The translations under genes and the position numbers were made by a program. The notes beneath the pieces were generated by a model. The model was not told where the DNA came from and ran no database searches. It saw only the letters and a list, made by a program, of their open reading frames with translations. A DNA stretch of 64,000 nt, taken from Clostridia bacterium. Lineage in GTDB: Bacteria > Bacillota > Clostridia > Oscillospirales > Acutalibacteraceae. The stretch covers positions 62,001 through 126,000 of the forward strand of contig JAFRUA010000031.1 of NCBI GenBank assembly GCA_017434855.1, written 5' to 3'. Positions 32,892 to 42,841 of this stretch are shown one piece after another (position 1 is the stretch's first letter; every line of letters starts with the position of its first letter).

Positions 32892-34139
32892 TTATGAAGA
32901 ACCGCTGCGTTCCATGGTTCCGACCTTATAATAATAACGTCCTTCAAAGCTTGCGTCGATATACCCAGTGGCGCCCGCCGGAAAATTGCTCTGATACATT
33001 TTGGCGATCAAAGGCAGCTTTTTTTGCAAAAGTTCCCCTTTGCCCAGATAGACGTTTACCCGTGCGTCGATGCAAAGGATCACGTTGTTCAGGTCTGTCA
33101 GGTCGATCGTCAGCAGCGCCTGCAGATCGATGCTTTCCGCCTCTGCGGCGATTTCTTTTGCCTTTTCCAGCCGCGGAGCATTCTCTTCGGTCGGCGCAAA
33201 GACCGCGCCGCGCGTGACCTGCTGCAGCGCAAAGCCTTTCAGCCGGACTTTGCCGGGCTTTTGCTTTTTGGCCTTGAGAGAGATCACCTTGTCGTTCCGG
33301 TCCAGGCAAAACGTGCTGCCCGGCATCGAAACAATGAAGCGTTCGGCATTCGGCGTCACAGTCAGCGTCACGGTGTCCGGGAATTTCACCGTCACCCGGG
33401 CCGACGCGATATAGGGCAAGGCGCTGCAGATGCGCTGCACGATTTCGTCGCGGGTGCGCCACACGGTAAAGATGTTGTTGCCCACGCTGACGCCGCCCTT
33501 TTCCAGAATCTCTTCGCGGCTGTAGATCGTGTCGTCCGCACCGGTCACATTGATCTTTTCCACCGGGATGCCGTAAAAGAACGCATATCCCGTGATCGCA
33601 ATCATCGCAACCAGCAAAATCGCGCCCACCACCAGGCCGGCCATCAATCGCTTGCCGCGGCGGCTGCGCACCGCCTTTTGCAGCCGAAGCTCGTCGCCCG
33701 ATTTGCCGTCGGCACGCTGCCTGTGGTATTTTTCTTCGGCGCGGGTCGCCTGCCGTTCGGCATGCTCCTGCTCCCGGCGCGTGCGGGCCGCCGCATAATC
33801 GCGGTGGGTTCCCTGCACCACCGGCCGCTGCGACTGCCTGTTTGGCGGCTGCGGCAGCGTTGCGGCCTTTTTTTCGCCGCGGCGCGGTTTTTTGCCGCGC
33901 TTTTTCGGGGGACGCTTACGCTGCGGTACGGGCGCCGTTTTTTCTTTTTGGGGAACGTCCGGCACCAGCAGATCGCTGTCGGTCAGGCGCGCGCCCTTCG
34001 GCGTCCGGTCCGTCGGCTTGCTGCCGGCGCTGATCGGCGTCCATTGATCCGACGTGATGTCCTGCGGACGGCGCACCTCGGTTTCGGCATCGCCATAGGA
34101 ACCGAAGGGGTTATTCTGATTCGGCCGTCTCGTTTCCAC
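32892..34139 (-). CDS. ftsQ: Division protein FtsQ/DivIB
   Basis: A 415-residue septal membrane protein with an unusually long, basic, Pro/Arg/Lys-rich cytoplasmic N-terminus (about 1-165), one transmembrane helix (LVVGAILLVAMIAITGYAFF), a POTRA domain (KINVTGADDTIYSREEILEK then GNNIFTV), and a beta domain. It should link FtsL and the class B PBP to the divisome. The likely start is GTG 34139, 8 bases after AAAGGAG; GTG 34148 is in frame but lies inside that site, and the open frame to 34412 is only the overlap with murA. The 5' end overlaps the murA 3' end by about 29 bases. Confidence 0.9.
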   Translation of the reverse strand: METRRPNQNNPFGSYGDAETEVRRPQDITSDQWTPISAGSKPTDRTPKGARLTDSDLLVPDVPQKEKTAPVPQRKRPPKKRGKKPRRGEKKAATLPQPPNRQSQRPVVQGTHRDYAAARTRREQEHAERQATRAEEKYHRQRADGKSGDELRLQKAVRSRRGKRLMAGLVVGAILLVAMIAITGYAFFYGIPVEKINVTGADDTIYSREEILEKGGVSVGNNIFTVWRTRDEIVQRICSALPYIASARVTVKFPDTVTLTVTPNAERFIVSMPGSTFCLDRNDKVISLKAKKQKPGKVRLKGFALQQVTRGAVFAPTEENAPRLEKAKEIAAEAESIDLQALLTIDLTDLNNVILCIDARVNVYLGKGELLQKKLPLIAKMYQSNFPAGATGYIDASFEGRYYYKVGTMERSGSS

Positions 34140-35397
34140 TTCCGCCACTCCTTTCAATGTCCGCGCCCAACATGCGCAATTGGCCTTCCGGGTCTTCATA
34201 CCCTCTGTCAATGTGATGGACGCCTGTGATCGTGCTGACGCCCTCTGCTGCCAGCGCGGCGGCCACCAATGCGCCGCCCGCCCGCAGGTCGCCCGCGCAC
34301 ACCGCTGCACCGTGCAGCCGTGTGACGCCGCTGATGACCGCGGCATTGCCTTTAATTTTGATATGTGCGCCCATGCGCTGCAATTGCGGCACATGATTGA
34401 ACCGGCGCTCAAAAATCGTTTCTGTCATCCGGCTGGTACCCTTTGCCGTGCACAGCATCGCCATCACCGCCGCCTGGGCGTCTGTCGGAAACCCCGGGTA
34501 CGGCAAGGTGCAGATCGTGCCGACCGCCCGCAGCCGCCCGTCAGAGCGGATACGCAGCGTGTCTGCCTTCACATCCAACCGGCAGCCCGCACGCAAAAAC
34601 ACGCGGTGCACCGACTGAAAATGCGCCGGCACCACATCGGTCAGCGTCACGTCGCCCCCACAGGCCGCCGTCGCCGCCATGGTTCCCAGCGCGGCGATCC
34701 GGTCCGGAATCACGGTATGCTCCGCACCGTGCGCCCGCCGCACGCCGTTGATGACAACGGTGCCGCCGGCACACAGATGGACCCTGCAGCCGCAGGCATT
34801 CAAAAAGCGCGCCAGGTCCTCGATTTCCGGTTCCCGTGCTGCGTTCAGGACCGTGGTCTGCCCATCGGCAAACACCGCAGCCAGCATCACGTTTTCGGTC
34901 GCGCCGACGCTTGGAAACGGCAAACGGATCACCGCGCCGCGCAGCCGCTTTGTCACGCGGAAATCCAGCGCCCCGTCGCAGTCCGTCACCTGAACGCCGA
35001 GCGTTCGCAGCGCCGCCAGATGCAGGTCGATGGGCCGCGCCCCGATCTCGCACCCGCCGGGCGCACAAAGCTTTGCCCGGCCCAGACGCGACAGCATGGC
35101 GCCCAAAAACACGATGGAAGAGCGCATCTCTCGCATCAGTGCAAAAGGAATGCAGTCACAGGAGACGTCGCGGGCGTCCACAGTCAGTGTGTGCCCCGCG
35201 CGCGTGACCCGGCAGCCCAGACAGCGCAAAATTTTCACCGCCGCCCCAACATCGGTCAGCACCGGGCAATTGTTCAAAACGCAAACGCCGTCTGTCAGCA
35301 CACAGGCCGCCAGAATCGGCAGCGCGGAATTTTTGGACCCCTGGACCCGAAGTGTTCCATTCAGCGGCCGCCCCCCGCGGACCACGATGCTTTCCAT
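34111..35397 (-). CDS. murA: UDP-N-acetylglucosamine 1-carboxyvinyltransferase MurA
   Basis: A 428-residue cytoplasmic enzyme that transfers enolpyruvate from PEP to UDP-GlcNAc, the first committed step of peptidoglycan synthesis. Active-site landmarks are all present: GSKNSALPIL (Lys and Asn), the fosfomycin-target Cys in LCAPGGCEIGARPIDLHL, and the catalytic Asp in YPGFPTDAQA. The ATG at 35397 has only a weak GAGG site. A small hairpin (TCACCCG/CGGGTGA, about 35429-35444) lies in the 87-base gap after murG. Placement of murA before ftsQ is seen in several Clostridia. Confidence 0.96.
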   Translation of the reverse strand: MESIVVRGGRPLNGTLRVQGSKNSALPILAACVLTDGVCVLNNCPVLTDVGAAVKILRCLGCRVTRAGHTLTVDARDVSCDCIPFALMREMRSSIVFLGAMLSRLGRAKLCAPGGCEIGARPIDLHLAALRTLGVQVTDCDGALDFRVTKRLRGAVIRLPFPSVGATENVMLAAVFADGQTTVLNAAREPEIEDLARFLNACGCRVHLCAGGTVVINGVRRAHGAEHTVIPDRIAALGTMAATAACGGDVTLTDVVPAHFQSVHRVFLRAGCRLDVKADTLRIRSDGRLRAVGTICTLPYPGFPTDAQAAVMAMLCTAKGTSRMTETIFERRFNHVPQLQRMGAHIKIKGNAAVISGVTRLHGAAVCAGDLRAGGALVAAALAAEGVSTITGVHHIDRGYEDPEGQLRMLGADIERSGGSGNETAESE

Positions 35398-35484
35398 GCA
35401 GCCTCACACCCTTGAACTTTGATTGTTCACCCGTGCGGGTGATTCCAACTCATCTTATGTCAAGGGCGCGGGTTTTGTGATTTT

Positions 35485-36609
35485 TCAGTGGATTTTTGCC
35501 AAAGAAAGGATGCGATCCGCAATTTGGCGTTTCGCGTCCGCCACAGCCATCGCCTTTGCGTTCACGGCAAAGCGCGCACGTTTTTCTCCGTCGCGCACCA
35601 GGTCGGTAAACAGCGCCTCCATCGCTTCCGGCGTATAGGCTTTCTCTTCCAGGATCGCCGCCGCGTCGCGCTCCACCAGCGCCATGGCGTTGTGGTACTG
35701 ATGGTTTTCGGCCACGTTGGGCGACGGGATCAGAATCGACGCCTTGCCCAGCGCTTCCAGCTCTGACAGCGAGCTGGCGCCCGCGCGGCAGATCACCAGG
35801 TCCGCCGCAGACATGCAGCGGTCCATATCGTTGATATATTCACGAATCTCTATGTTCTTTGCCTGTTTCAGGTCAACGCCGCGCGCTTCCAACTGCTCCG
35901 GGACCCAAAGGCCGTATTGCCCGGTGGCGTGCAGAAAATAGATCGACGTGTCCTGCCAATGCGCCGCGATCAGCTCCACCATCGCGTTGTTGATCGCTTC
36001 GGCGCCCAGTGACCCACCCATGGAAAGCACCAGCACCTGGTCGTCTTTCACGCCCAGCTCGGCGCGGCTGACGTCGCGGTCTGCCCGCAGCATTTCACCG
36101 CGGACCGGCAGACCCGTGACGACCGGCGGGTTCTTGCACTGCAGGAACTGTGCCGCCTTTTCCACGTTCAGCATCACACAGTCCGCCTTTTTGGCCAGCA
36201 GCTTGTTGGTCACACCGGGATAGGCGTTTTGCTCATGGATCGCCGTGGGGATGCCCAGCTTTGCGGCGGCGCGGACCACAGGCCCGCTGACATAACCGCC
36301 GAAGCCGACCACCACATCCGGCTGAAATTTTTGCAAAATCTTTTTGGCCTGCGACGACGCATGCATCAGCTTGGACAGCGTCTGCACGTCGCGTTTGATA
36401 TTTTCCAGCGTCAACTGGCGGTAAAAGCCGTCGATGTCGATCGTTTCAAAGGCAAAGCCCGCCGCAGGAACCAGCTTTGCCTCCATTTTGTTTTCGGTCC
36501 CCACAAACAGGATCTCCGCGTCCGGGAACCGCTCGCGGATGTCGCCGGCCGCCGCCAGCGCGGGATTGATGTGACCGCCGGTGCCCCCGGCCGCAAACAG
36601 AATTTTCAT
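35485..36609 (-). CDS. murG: Lipid II synthase MurG
   Basis: A 374-residue GT28 glycosyltransferase on the inner membrane face that adds GlcNAc to lipid I. It has the N-terminal FAAGGTGGHINPALA glycine-rich loop, VVVGFGGYVSGPV, AIHEQNAYPGVTNK, and the C-terminal nucleotide-binding SMGGSLGAEAIN and ICRAGASSLSELEALGKAS blocks. ATG 36609 follows an AAGGAGA site. It lies 24 bases after ftsW, so the two are probably cotranscribed. Confidence 0.97.
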   Translation of the reverse strand: MKILFAAGGTGGHINPALAAAGDIRERFPDAEILFVGTENKMEAKLVPAAGFAFETIDIDGFYRQLTLENIKRDVQTLSKLMHASSQAKKILQKFQPDVVVGFGGYVSGPVVRAAAKLGIPTAIHEQNAYPGVTNKLLAKKADCVMLNVEKAAQFLQCKNPPVVTGLPVRGEMLRADRDVSRAELGVKDDQVLVLSMGGSLGAEAINNAMVELIAAHWQDTSIYFLHATGQYGLWVPEQLEARGVDLKQAKNIEIREYINDMDRCMSAADLVICRAGASSLSELEALGKASILIPSPNVAENHQYHNAMALVERDAAAILEEKAYTPEAMEALFTDLVRDGEKRARFAVNAKAMAVADAKRQIADRILSLAKIH

Positions 36610-36633
36610 CGTTATGTCTCCTTTTTTGTTTTC

Positions 36634-37911
36634 TCAGGCCGCTTCGATGGTGCAGGACCGCGACACCGACAGCACCACGCCCATCTCTGCCAGCAGCAGC
36701 ACCAGCGCCGTGCCGCCATAGCTGAAAAACGGCAGGCCGATGCCCGTGTTCGGAATGGTGTCGGTCACCACGGCAATGTTCAAAATCACCTGGAAACAGA
36801 CCTGCATCATGATGCCGATGACCAGCAGCGCGCCGAAATAATCGCGCGTGCGCGTTGCGATCACAAAGCCGCGCCACACCAGGGCGGCAAACAGCAGAAT
36901 GATGATCATGCCGCCCACATAGCCCAGCTCTTCCACTACGATGGCAAAAATAAAATCGTTTTGCGGTTCCGGCAGCCAAAGCTGCTTTTGCTTGGAATTG
37001 CCGAAGCCGACGCCGAACGGTCCGCCGGAGCCGATGGCATACAGGCTTTGCTGCGTCTGCCAATAGTTGGTACGGCCGGCCGTGTCTTTTTCACGAAAGA
37101 CCATGATGCGTTCATAGCCGTATTCGCCGAAAACCTTGGTGATCTCCGGATTGATATAGAGCACGTAGACCACGGCCGCAACAATGAGCGTGCCCAGCAC
37201 GATGAACCAGATTTTTTTGACGCCGCCCGCCCACAGCATGGCAAACGTCAGGCCCACCAGAAGGATCGTGGCAGACAGGTGCTTTTCCAGCAGCACAAGG
37301 CCCACGATGACCAGCGCGGTCATACCCATAAAGACCGTCGCCTTCCACGGGCAGTCAAACAGGCTGAAAACAATGCGCTCCCCTTTGGTCAGACCGCCCA
37401 GGTTCGGCATGGTGCTGCGGTCCTCCGCCCCCTTCAGCACGGGGGCAAAGATGCAGATCATATAGGCAAGAATCAGGATCAGCGCAAATTTGGCAACCTC
37501 TGACGGCTGGAACTGGCCAAAGCCCGGGATCGGGATCCAGCGCTTCATGGTGTTGCCCTTTAAAACGTTATAGACCAGCGTGAACCCCAGCAAAAGGATC
37601 GTCCCGACATAAATGATGATTGCCCAGATGCTGTTGAGGATCCGATAGTCCAGCTTGCTGATGAGCAGCATCACGGCAAAGCCGATGGCCGCGGCAACCA
37701 GTTGCTGGCGGAAATAGGTGTTTGGGCTGCCGGTTTTGGATACGGAGGTCGCATAGGATGCGGAATACATCATCACGACCCCGATTGCAAACAGGATCAG
37801 GACCAGGCAGGTGAACGTGATGTCCAGCCCGCCATGCTGAAACAGCCTGCGCCGCAGCGTGCCCGGTTTGCTCCGGTCGGCCGGGCGGGCGTTTGGTGTG
37901 CGCGCCGTCAT
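36634..37911 (-). CDS. ftsW: SEDS glycosyltransferase FtsW (or SpoVE)
   Basis: A 425-residue multi-pass membrane protein that polymerises lipid II with its PBP partner. SEDS landmarks: MMYSASYATS, PIPGFGQFQPSEVAKFA, LLEKHLSATI, YERIMVFREK, SLYAIGSGGPFGVGFGNSKQK, PQNDFIFAIVVEELGYVGG and the end NTGIGLPFFSYGGTAL. About ten transmembrane segments are expected. Position between mraY and murG fits FtsW; the sporulation paralogue SpoVE occupies similar positions and cannot be excluded. ATG 37911 has AGGGGG about 7 bases upstream. Confidence 0.93.
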   Translation of the reverse strand: MTARTPNARPADRSKPGTLRRRLFQHGGLDITFTCLVLILFAIGVVMMYSASYATSVSKTGSPNTYFRQQLVAAAIGFAVMLLISKLDYRILNSIWAIIIYVGTILLLGFTLVYNVLKGNTMKRWIPIPGFGQFQPSEVAKFALILILAYMICIFAPVLKGAEDRSTMPNLGGLTKGERIVFSLFDCPWKATVFMGMTALVIVGLVLLEKHLSATILLVGLTFAMLWAGGVKKIWFIVLGTLIVAAVVYVLYINPEITKVFGEYGYERIMVFREKDTAGRTNYWQTQQSLYAIGSGGPFGVGFGNSKQKQLWLPEPQNDFIFAIVVEELGYVGGMIIILLFAALVWRGFVIATRTRDYFGALLVIGIMMQVCFQVILNIAVVTDTIPNTGIGLPFFSYGGTALVLLLAEMGVVLSVSRSCTIEAA

Positions 37912-37978
37912 CGCAGCGCCCCCTTTCTTCGGGTCCGCAAAACAACCGGCGGGTTGGCGGCACCCTGCTTAAAATGAT

Positions 37979-39013
37979 TTATCCGAAATAAAACGCCAGC
38001 ACACCCAGCGCGCAGCCGATCACGCTGGCGCAGGTGAACACCGCAACGATCTTTTTTTCGCTCCAGCCCTTCATCTCAAAATGATGGTGGATCGGCGCCA
38101 TCAAAAAGACCTTCTTATGGCGCAGCTTGATGGACAGGATCTGAATGACGTCAGACATCGCTTCCACCACATACACAATGCCCAGCGGCAGCAGAATCAG
38201 CGGGCAATCCAGCGTATAGGCCAGCGCGACCACCAGGCCGCCCAAAAACATGGACCCGGTGTCGCCCATCATGACCTTGGCGGGGTAATGGTTCCAGATC
38301 AGATAGCCGGCGCAGCCGCCCGCCAGCGCGGCGCCGAGGATCGACACCGACATGTTCTGGTGAAGATAGGCCATCACGGCAAACGCCACACCCACCGGCA
38401 CCGTCACGCTGCCGCACAGGCCGTCGATGCCGTCGGTAAAGTTGACCGCGTTGACCGCGCCGTAAATGACGCACGCGCCAAACGCGAAGAAAAAGATCGC
38501 GCCGCCGACGGAATCCAGACCGACACCGCCGTAAAACGGGATCACCATGGAATGTGCTTTTGACAGCCACAGCGACGCCAGGTACGCAAAGATGACCAGC
38601 GCCTGCGGCACGGTTTTCTGGATTTCGGTCAGGCCGAGGTTGCGCTTTTTGACCACCTTGATATAGTCGTCGGCAAAGCCCACCAGCGCCAGGCAAAACG
38701 CCAGCAGAATGCCCGCCCACAGCTTCACACGCTCCTGATTGCCGAAAAAAGTCACCTTGCTGAACATCGGCGTTTTGGTCAGTTTGCCGATCAGCAGCGT
38801 CGCCGCCGTGGCAGCAACGATCCCGATGATAAACATGATGCCGCCCATGGTCGGGGTGCCTTGCTTTTTGGCATGCCACTTCGGCCCGATGTCCGTCAAA
38901 ATGTTCTGGCCAAACTTCAGGCGGTGCAGCGCGGGTATCAATAGTATACCCAGCAGCGCCGTCACGATGAAGGCAATTCCAAAGGAAATCAGGATGAAGA
39001 TGATTTGTGACAT
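37979..39013 (-). CDS. mraY: Phospho-MurNAc-pentapeptide transferase MraY
   Basis: A 344-residue integral membrane enzyme that makes lipid I from UDP-MurNAc-pentapeptide and undecaprenyl phosphate. Signature sequences: KKQGTPTMGGIMF, FADDYIKVVKKRNLGL (the DD pair), NAVNFTDGIDGL, MMGDTGSMFLGGLV, and MAPIHHHFEMKGWSE. About ten hydrophobic segments are visible. The ATG at 39013 has an AAAGGA-type site. It follows murE directly; murF, which usually lies between, is absent. Confidence 0.97.
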   Translation of the reverse strand: MSQIIFILISFGIAFIVTALLGILLIPALHRLKFGQNILTDIGPKWHAKKQGTPTMGGIMFIIGIVAATAATLLIGKLTKTPMFSKVTFFGNQERVKLWAGILLAFCLALVGFADDYIKVVKKRNLGLTEIQKTVPQALVIFAYLASLWLSKAHSMVIPFYGGVGLDSVGGAIFFFAFGACVIYGAVNAVNFTDGIDGLCGSVTVPVGVAFAVMAYLHQNMSVSILGAALAGGCAGYLIWNHYPAKVMMGDTGSMFLGGLVVALAYTLDCPLILLPLGIVYVVEAMSDVIQILSIKLRHKKVFLMAPIHHHFEMKGWSEKKIVAVFTCASVIGCALGVLAFYFG

Positions 39014-39055
39014 ATCAAACGGTCCTTTCTCTCTTGAAGTCTCTCTTACGCCTGT

Positions 39056-40492
39056 TCACGCGCGGCGCGAGGCGGTTTTTTCATTTTCTTTTCTGATCCA
39101 GTCGGCAACGATGGCGCGCTCGTCAAACGGGCGTTTTTCCGTTCCGACCAGTTGATAGGTTTCATGCCCTTTTCCGGCCAGCAACACCAGGTCGCCCGGC
39201 TTTGCTTTGGAAAGCGCAAATTCGATCGCGCTGCGTCGGTCCTCTCGGATGAAGACCGGCGTTTTGCTTTTTTCTGTCCCGGACATAATATCGTCGATGA
39301 TCGCTGCCGGGTCCTCGGTGCGCGGATTGTCTGACGTGATGACCGCCAGATCGCTGCAGCCCAGGGCCACGCTGCCCATTTGCGCGCGCTTGGTTTTGTC
39401 ACGGTCGCCGCCGCAGCCAAAGACCACGATCAGCCGCCGTCTGCACAGCCTGCGCAAGGACAGCAGCGCGCGGCGCAAGCTTTCCGGCGTGTGGGCAAAG
39501 TCGATCATCACATGGAACGGCAGCGGCGTTTCCAGCAGCTCCATGCGCCCGCGGACCCCCGAAAAGGTGCGCAGCGCATCGGCACAGTCGTCGACCGAAA
39601 GGCCCAGGTGCATCGCCGCAACCACAGCCGCCATGGCGTTTTCCACATTGAAATCTCCCGGCAGCCGCAGCGAAAACCGGTGAATCAGCCGGTCGCCGAC
39701 CAGAACAAAGCTCTGCCCGTCCTCTGCCCGGCGCAGCTCTTTTGCCGTGAAATCCGCCGCGTCGCACCGCAGGGAAAAGGTCTGTGACCGCCCCGGGCAG
39801 GCAGCGATCACGGCGGCCGCGTTCGGGTCGTCCAGATTGACCACGGCGGCTTCGCTTTGCGCAAACAGCCGGAGCTTTGCGTCGCGATACCGTTCAAAGG
39901 TGCCGTGCACGTCCAGATGGTCGTGCCCCAGGTTGGTAAAAATCCCCAGCGAAAATGTCAAGCCGTGCAGCCGCTCTTCGGCAAGGCCCTGCGACGATGC
40001 TTCCAGCACGCAGAATTCCTTGCCCGCGTCAACCATGGCTTGCATGGCGGCATACAGCGCAAAGGGGTCCGGCGTCGTCATGGTGGAATCCTCGGCCGCG
40101 TTCGTCACCGTCGACAGCAGACCGCAGCGCCGCCCGTTCATTTCGAGCAGATAGGCCAGCATCGACGCAACGGTCGTCTTTCCGCTGGTACCCGTCACGG
40201 CGGCCAGGGTCAGCCGGCGGTCCGGCGTGCCGAAAAAGGCACGGCACAGTGCACTGTAGGCACGGCGGGTGTTTTCAACCGTGATGCAGGGCTGCGAAAG
40301 CATCGGCCGGGGCGCAATCACCAGGACCGCGCCGCGCCGCAATGCTTCGGCGGCATATTCCTCTGCTGCATCGTGGCAAACAAAGACACTGTTTGGTTCA
40401 CACAACCGCGAATCGTCTGTGACCCGCGTGATTTGGGCGTCCTGTTCTTTCCACGTTCGTTCGATTGCCTGCAGCAAGACGGAAAGTTTCAT
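39056..40492 (-). CDS. murE: UDP-MurNAc-tripeptide synthetase MurE (meso-diaminopimelate type)
   Basis: A 478-residue ATP-dependent ligase adding the third stem-peptide residue. It shows the ATP loop VTGTSGKTTVA, the MTTPDPFALY substrate region, LEASSQGLAEERL, NLGHDHLDVHG, the GCGGDRDKTKR block, and SDNPRTEDP. The DNPR motif is diagnostic of the diaminopimelate enzymes rather than the lysine type, so the cell wall should contain meso-DAP. It ends with GKGHETYQL. The ATG at 40492 follows the PBP stop after about 15 bases, with a GAGGGGG site. Confidence 0.96.
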   Translation of the reverse strand: MKLSVLLQAIERTWKEQDAQITRVTDDSRLCEPNSVFVCHDAAEEYAAEALRRGAVLVIAPRPMLSQPCITVENTRRAYSALCRAFFGTPDRRLTLAAVTGTSGKTTVASMLAYLLEMNGRRCGLLSTVTNAAEDSTMTTPDPFALYAAMQAMVDAGKEFCVLEASSQGLAEERLHGLTFSLGIFTNLGHDHLDVHGTFERYRDAKLRLFAQSEAAVVNLDDPNAAAVIAACPGRSQTFSLRCDAADFTAKELRRAEDGQSFVLVGDRLIHRFSLRLPGDFNVENAMAAVVAAMHLGLSVDDCADALRTFSGVRGRMELLETPLPFHVMIDFAHTPESLRRALLSLRRLCRRRLIVVFGCGGDRDKTKRAQMGSVALGCSDLAVITSDNPRTEDPAAIIDDIMSGTEKSKTPVFIREDRRSAIEFALSKAKPGDLVLLAGKGHETYQLVGTEKRPFDERAIVADWIRKENEKTASRRA

Positions 40493-40507
40493 GCGTACCC
40501 CCTCATC

Positions 40508-42841
40508 CTAATCATCCATATTTTCAGTGATACGGAAATCGACCGTGACGGTCGACCCGGCGTCCACCTGTGTTTCCGGCGCAATGCTTTGCTGATATAC
40601 CGTGGCGCCCGCCGCGTCTGACGGGCCGGATAAGATCACGTTCAGTCCATAGGCCGCAGCCGTCTCGTTGACCGAAGCGGCCGTCATGCCCGCAAAGTTT
40701 GGCACGTTGACCGTTTGCATTGCCTCGCCGCTGTTGGTATAAACCACAACAACGCCGTTCTTTGCAATGGTGGAACCGGCCGACGGAACCTGCGACAGCA
40801 CCGTTTCACCCTCGCCGATGATTTTGATCGTCAGGTTGTTCTCTTCTGCCAGCGCCCGCGCCTGCGAAACCGATTTGCCGATCATACCTGGCGTGGTTTT
40901 GCTGATGGCTTTCAGCTCTTCCTGCGTATAGCGCGGTTCCACGTTCAGATATTTCAGCGTTGGCTCCAACACTTCTTTTGCAATGGGCGCGGCCAGCACG
41001 CCGCCGCCGCGATATTCTCCGGGCGGCTCATCCACGCCGACCAGCACAGCCACCTGCGGGTCGTCTGCCGGTGCAAAGCAGAGGAACGACGCCACATAGA
41101 GCAGTTGGTTTTCATCGGTCTTTTTGACGTCAAGCTTTTCACTCGTCGCCGTTTTGCCGGCCACGCGATAACCTTCGATGTATGCATTCTTACCGGTACC
41201 GCCCTCAACCACGGCCTCCATCATCTGGCGAACGGTCGCCGCCGTACCCTCTGAAATCACCTGACGTTTGACCGTCGGTTCGTTCTTTGAAAGGATGTTG
41301 CCGTTCTCGTCCACCACGCTGTCCACAATATAGGGAACCATCAGCTTTCCGCCGTTGGCAATGGCGCAGCCCGCCGTGATCATCTGGATCGGGCTCAGGC
41401 GGACCGACTGACCAAACGAGGTACTGGCCAGGTCAACCACCGACATATTCTCTTGCTGGTGGACCACCGGGTACGCTTCCCCGGTCAGGTCGATGCCGGT
41501 GCGCTCGGTGAAGCCGAACGCTTCAAAGTACTTATAAAATGTTTCAACGCCCATCTTTTGGCCCATGCTGATAAAAAACGGGTTGCAGGAATTCATCAGG
41601 CCCTGGGTCAGCGTCTGATAGCCGTGGCCGCTGCGGTTGGCACAGTGGATCACCGTGCCCGCGACCTGATAGGCGCCGTTGCATGTATAGGTGGTGTCAA
41701 GGTTCACGATGCCCTCTTCCAGCGCGGCGGCGGCGGTGAAGATTTTAAACGTCGACCCCGGCTCATAGGTGCTGGTCACGCAATAGGAATTCCATTGGGC
41801 ATACAGCGCGTCGGTCATCATCTGGGCATATTCGTCTGTGCCCTCATACGCCTTCAGCGCCTCGGCCGCAGCCGCATCCTGCAGCACACGGGGATTGTTC
41901 AGGTCAAAATCGGGTTTGTCGCTCATGGCCAGGATCGCGCCCGTGTCCACATCCATCACAATGCCAAAGGTGCCCTTGGCCCCGGTGGATTCCAGGGCGT
42001 TGACCAGCGCGTTTTCAAGATACCGCTGGATGTTCTGGTCAATCGTCAAAATGATGCCGCTGCCCTGCGTGGTGTCAAACACCGTTTCATAGCTGGAATC
42101 CAGCGTCTGGCCGCGGGCATTTTTGGCGGTGACAATGCGCCCCGCCTTGCCGCTCAGGTCGGTGTTGTAATATTTTTCCACGCCGGAGATGCCGGACCCG
42201 TCGTTGTCTGTCACGCCGATGACGGTGGACGCAAAGTTGTTTTCCGGATACAGGCGCAGCGTGTCGCTCTCATAGGTAAAGAAGGATGTGGCATAGACGT
42301 TGCGGTCCGCCCCGCGCGACGTTTTGGCATAGGCATAGGGGGCGGTCAAAATCTCGTCCAGCGCCAGGCGTTCGGTCGCGTCCACCTTCTTTTTCACACG
42401 CACATAGGTGTGCTCGCTGTCTTCCATCATCGCGACCACTTTCTTTTTCTTCATGCCGACCGCCTTTGCGATCCGGCCGCCGATGTCTTCACAGTACGCC
42501 TCATAAGCGCCGGGAATATTGACGTTGTTGAAAAATTTCAGGATCTCATTCGGGTTGACGCAAAGGATCCAGGCCGAGGCGCTGGTCACCAGCGGCGTGC
42601 GGTTGATGTCATAGATCGTGCCGCGGACCGCGCGGATCTCGGTGTCATAAAGCTGGCTCTGTTCCGCTTCAGACCGATAATCGTCCCCGTGCACAAAGAT
42701 GATCCAGCCGACGCGCAAAAAGCTGACCGCAAACAGCAGCGCAAACACAAAAAAAGTCATGGACCGCGCGCGCAGTTTAAACATCAGGTGATTCCGGTGC
42801 CGCGCACGGTTTTTCGGAAACGGATTCCATTTTTTCGACAC
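40508..42841 (-). CDS. ftsI: Class B penicillin-binding protein FtsI/SpoVD with PASTA domains
   Basis: A 777-residue transpeptidase with one N-terminal membrane anchor (MTFFVFALLFAVSFLRVGWI), a dimerisation domain (RAVRGTIYDINRTPL), and a transpeptidase domain with SxxK in YEPGSTFKIF, SxN in MNSCNPFF, and a third box that reads GKTATSEK, i.e. KTA instead of the usual KTG. Two C-terminal PASTA repeats (about 635-775; GMIGKSVSQARALAEEN, FAGMTAASVNETAAAYG) resemble SpoVD. Either the division PBP or its sporulation relative would fit; a single copy here argues for a division role. The start GTG 42841 is 7 bases after AAAGGAGG; the longer frame to 42874 crosses that site. Upstream, 160 bases separate it from ftsL. 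Confidence 0.92.
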   Translation of the reverse strand: MSKKWNPFPKNRARHRNHLMFKLRARSMTFFVFALLFAVSFLRVGWIIFVHGDDYRSEAEQSQLYDTEIRAVRGTIYDINRTPLVTSASAWILCVNPNEILKFFNNVNIPGAYEAYCEDIGGRIAKAVGMKKKKVVAMMEDSEHTYVRVKKKVDATERLALDEILTAPYAYAKTSRGADRNVYATSFFTYESDTLRLYPENNFASTVIGVTDNDGSGISGVEKYYNTDLSGKAGRIVTAKNARGQTLDSSYETVFDTTQGSGIILTIDQNIQRYLENALVNALESTGAKGTFGIVMDVDTGAILAMSDKPDFDLNNPRVLQDAAAAEALKAYEGTDEYAQMMTDALYAQWNSYCVTSTYEPGSTFKIFTAAAALEEGIVNLDTTYTCNGAYQVAGTVIHCANRSGHGYQTLTQGLMNSCNPFFISMGQKMGVETFYKYFEAFGFTERTGIDLTGEAYPVVHQQENMSVVDLASTSFGQSVRLSPIQMITAGCAIANGGKLMVPYIVDSVVDENGNILSKNEPTVKRQVISEGTAATVRQMMEAVVEGGTGKNAYIEGYRVAGKTATSEKLDVKKTDENQLLYVASFLCFAPADDPQVAVLVGVDEPPGEYRGGGVLAAPIAKEVLEPTLKYLNVEPRYTQEELKAISKTTPGMIGKSVSQARALAEENNLTIKIIGEGETVLSQVPSAGSTIAKNGVVVVYTNSGEAMQTVNVPNFAGMTAASVNETAAAYGLNVILSGPSDAAGATVYQQSIAPETQVDAGSTVTVDFRITENMDD

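Noticed and set aside
34148-34412. Longer ftsQ starting inside murA
   Set aside because: The extra 88 residues are a shadow of murA; a ribosome site and GTG at 34139 give the expected FtsQ start.
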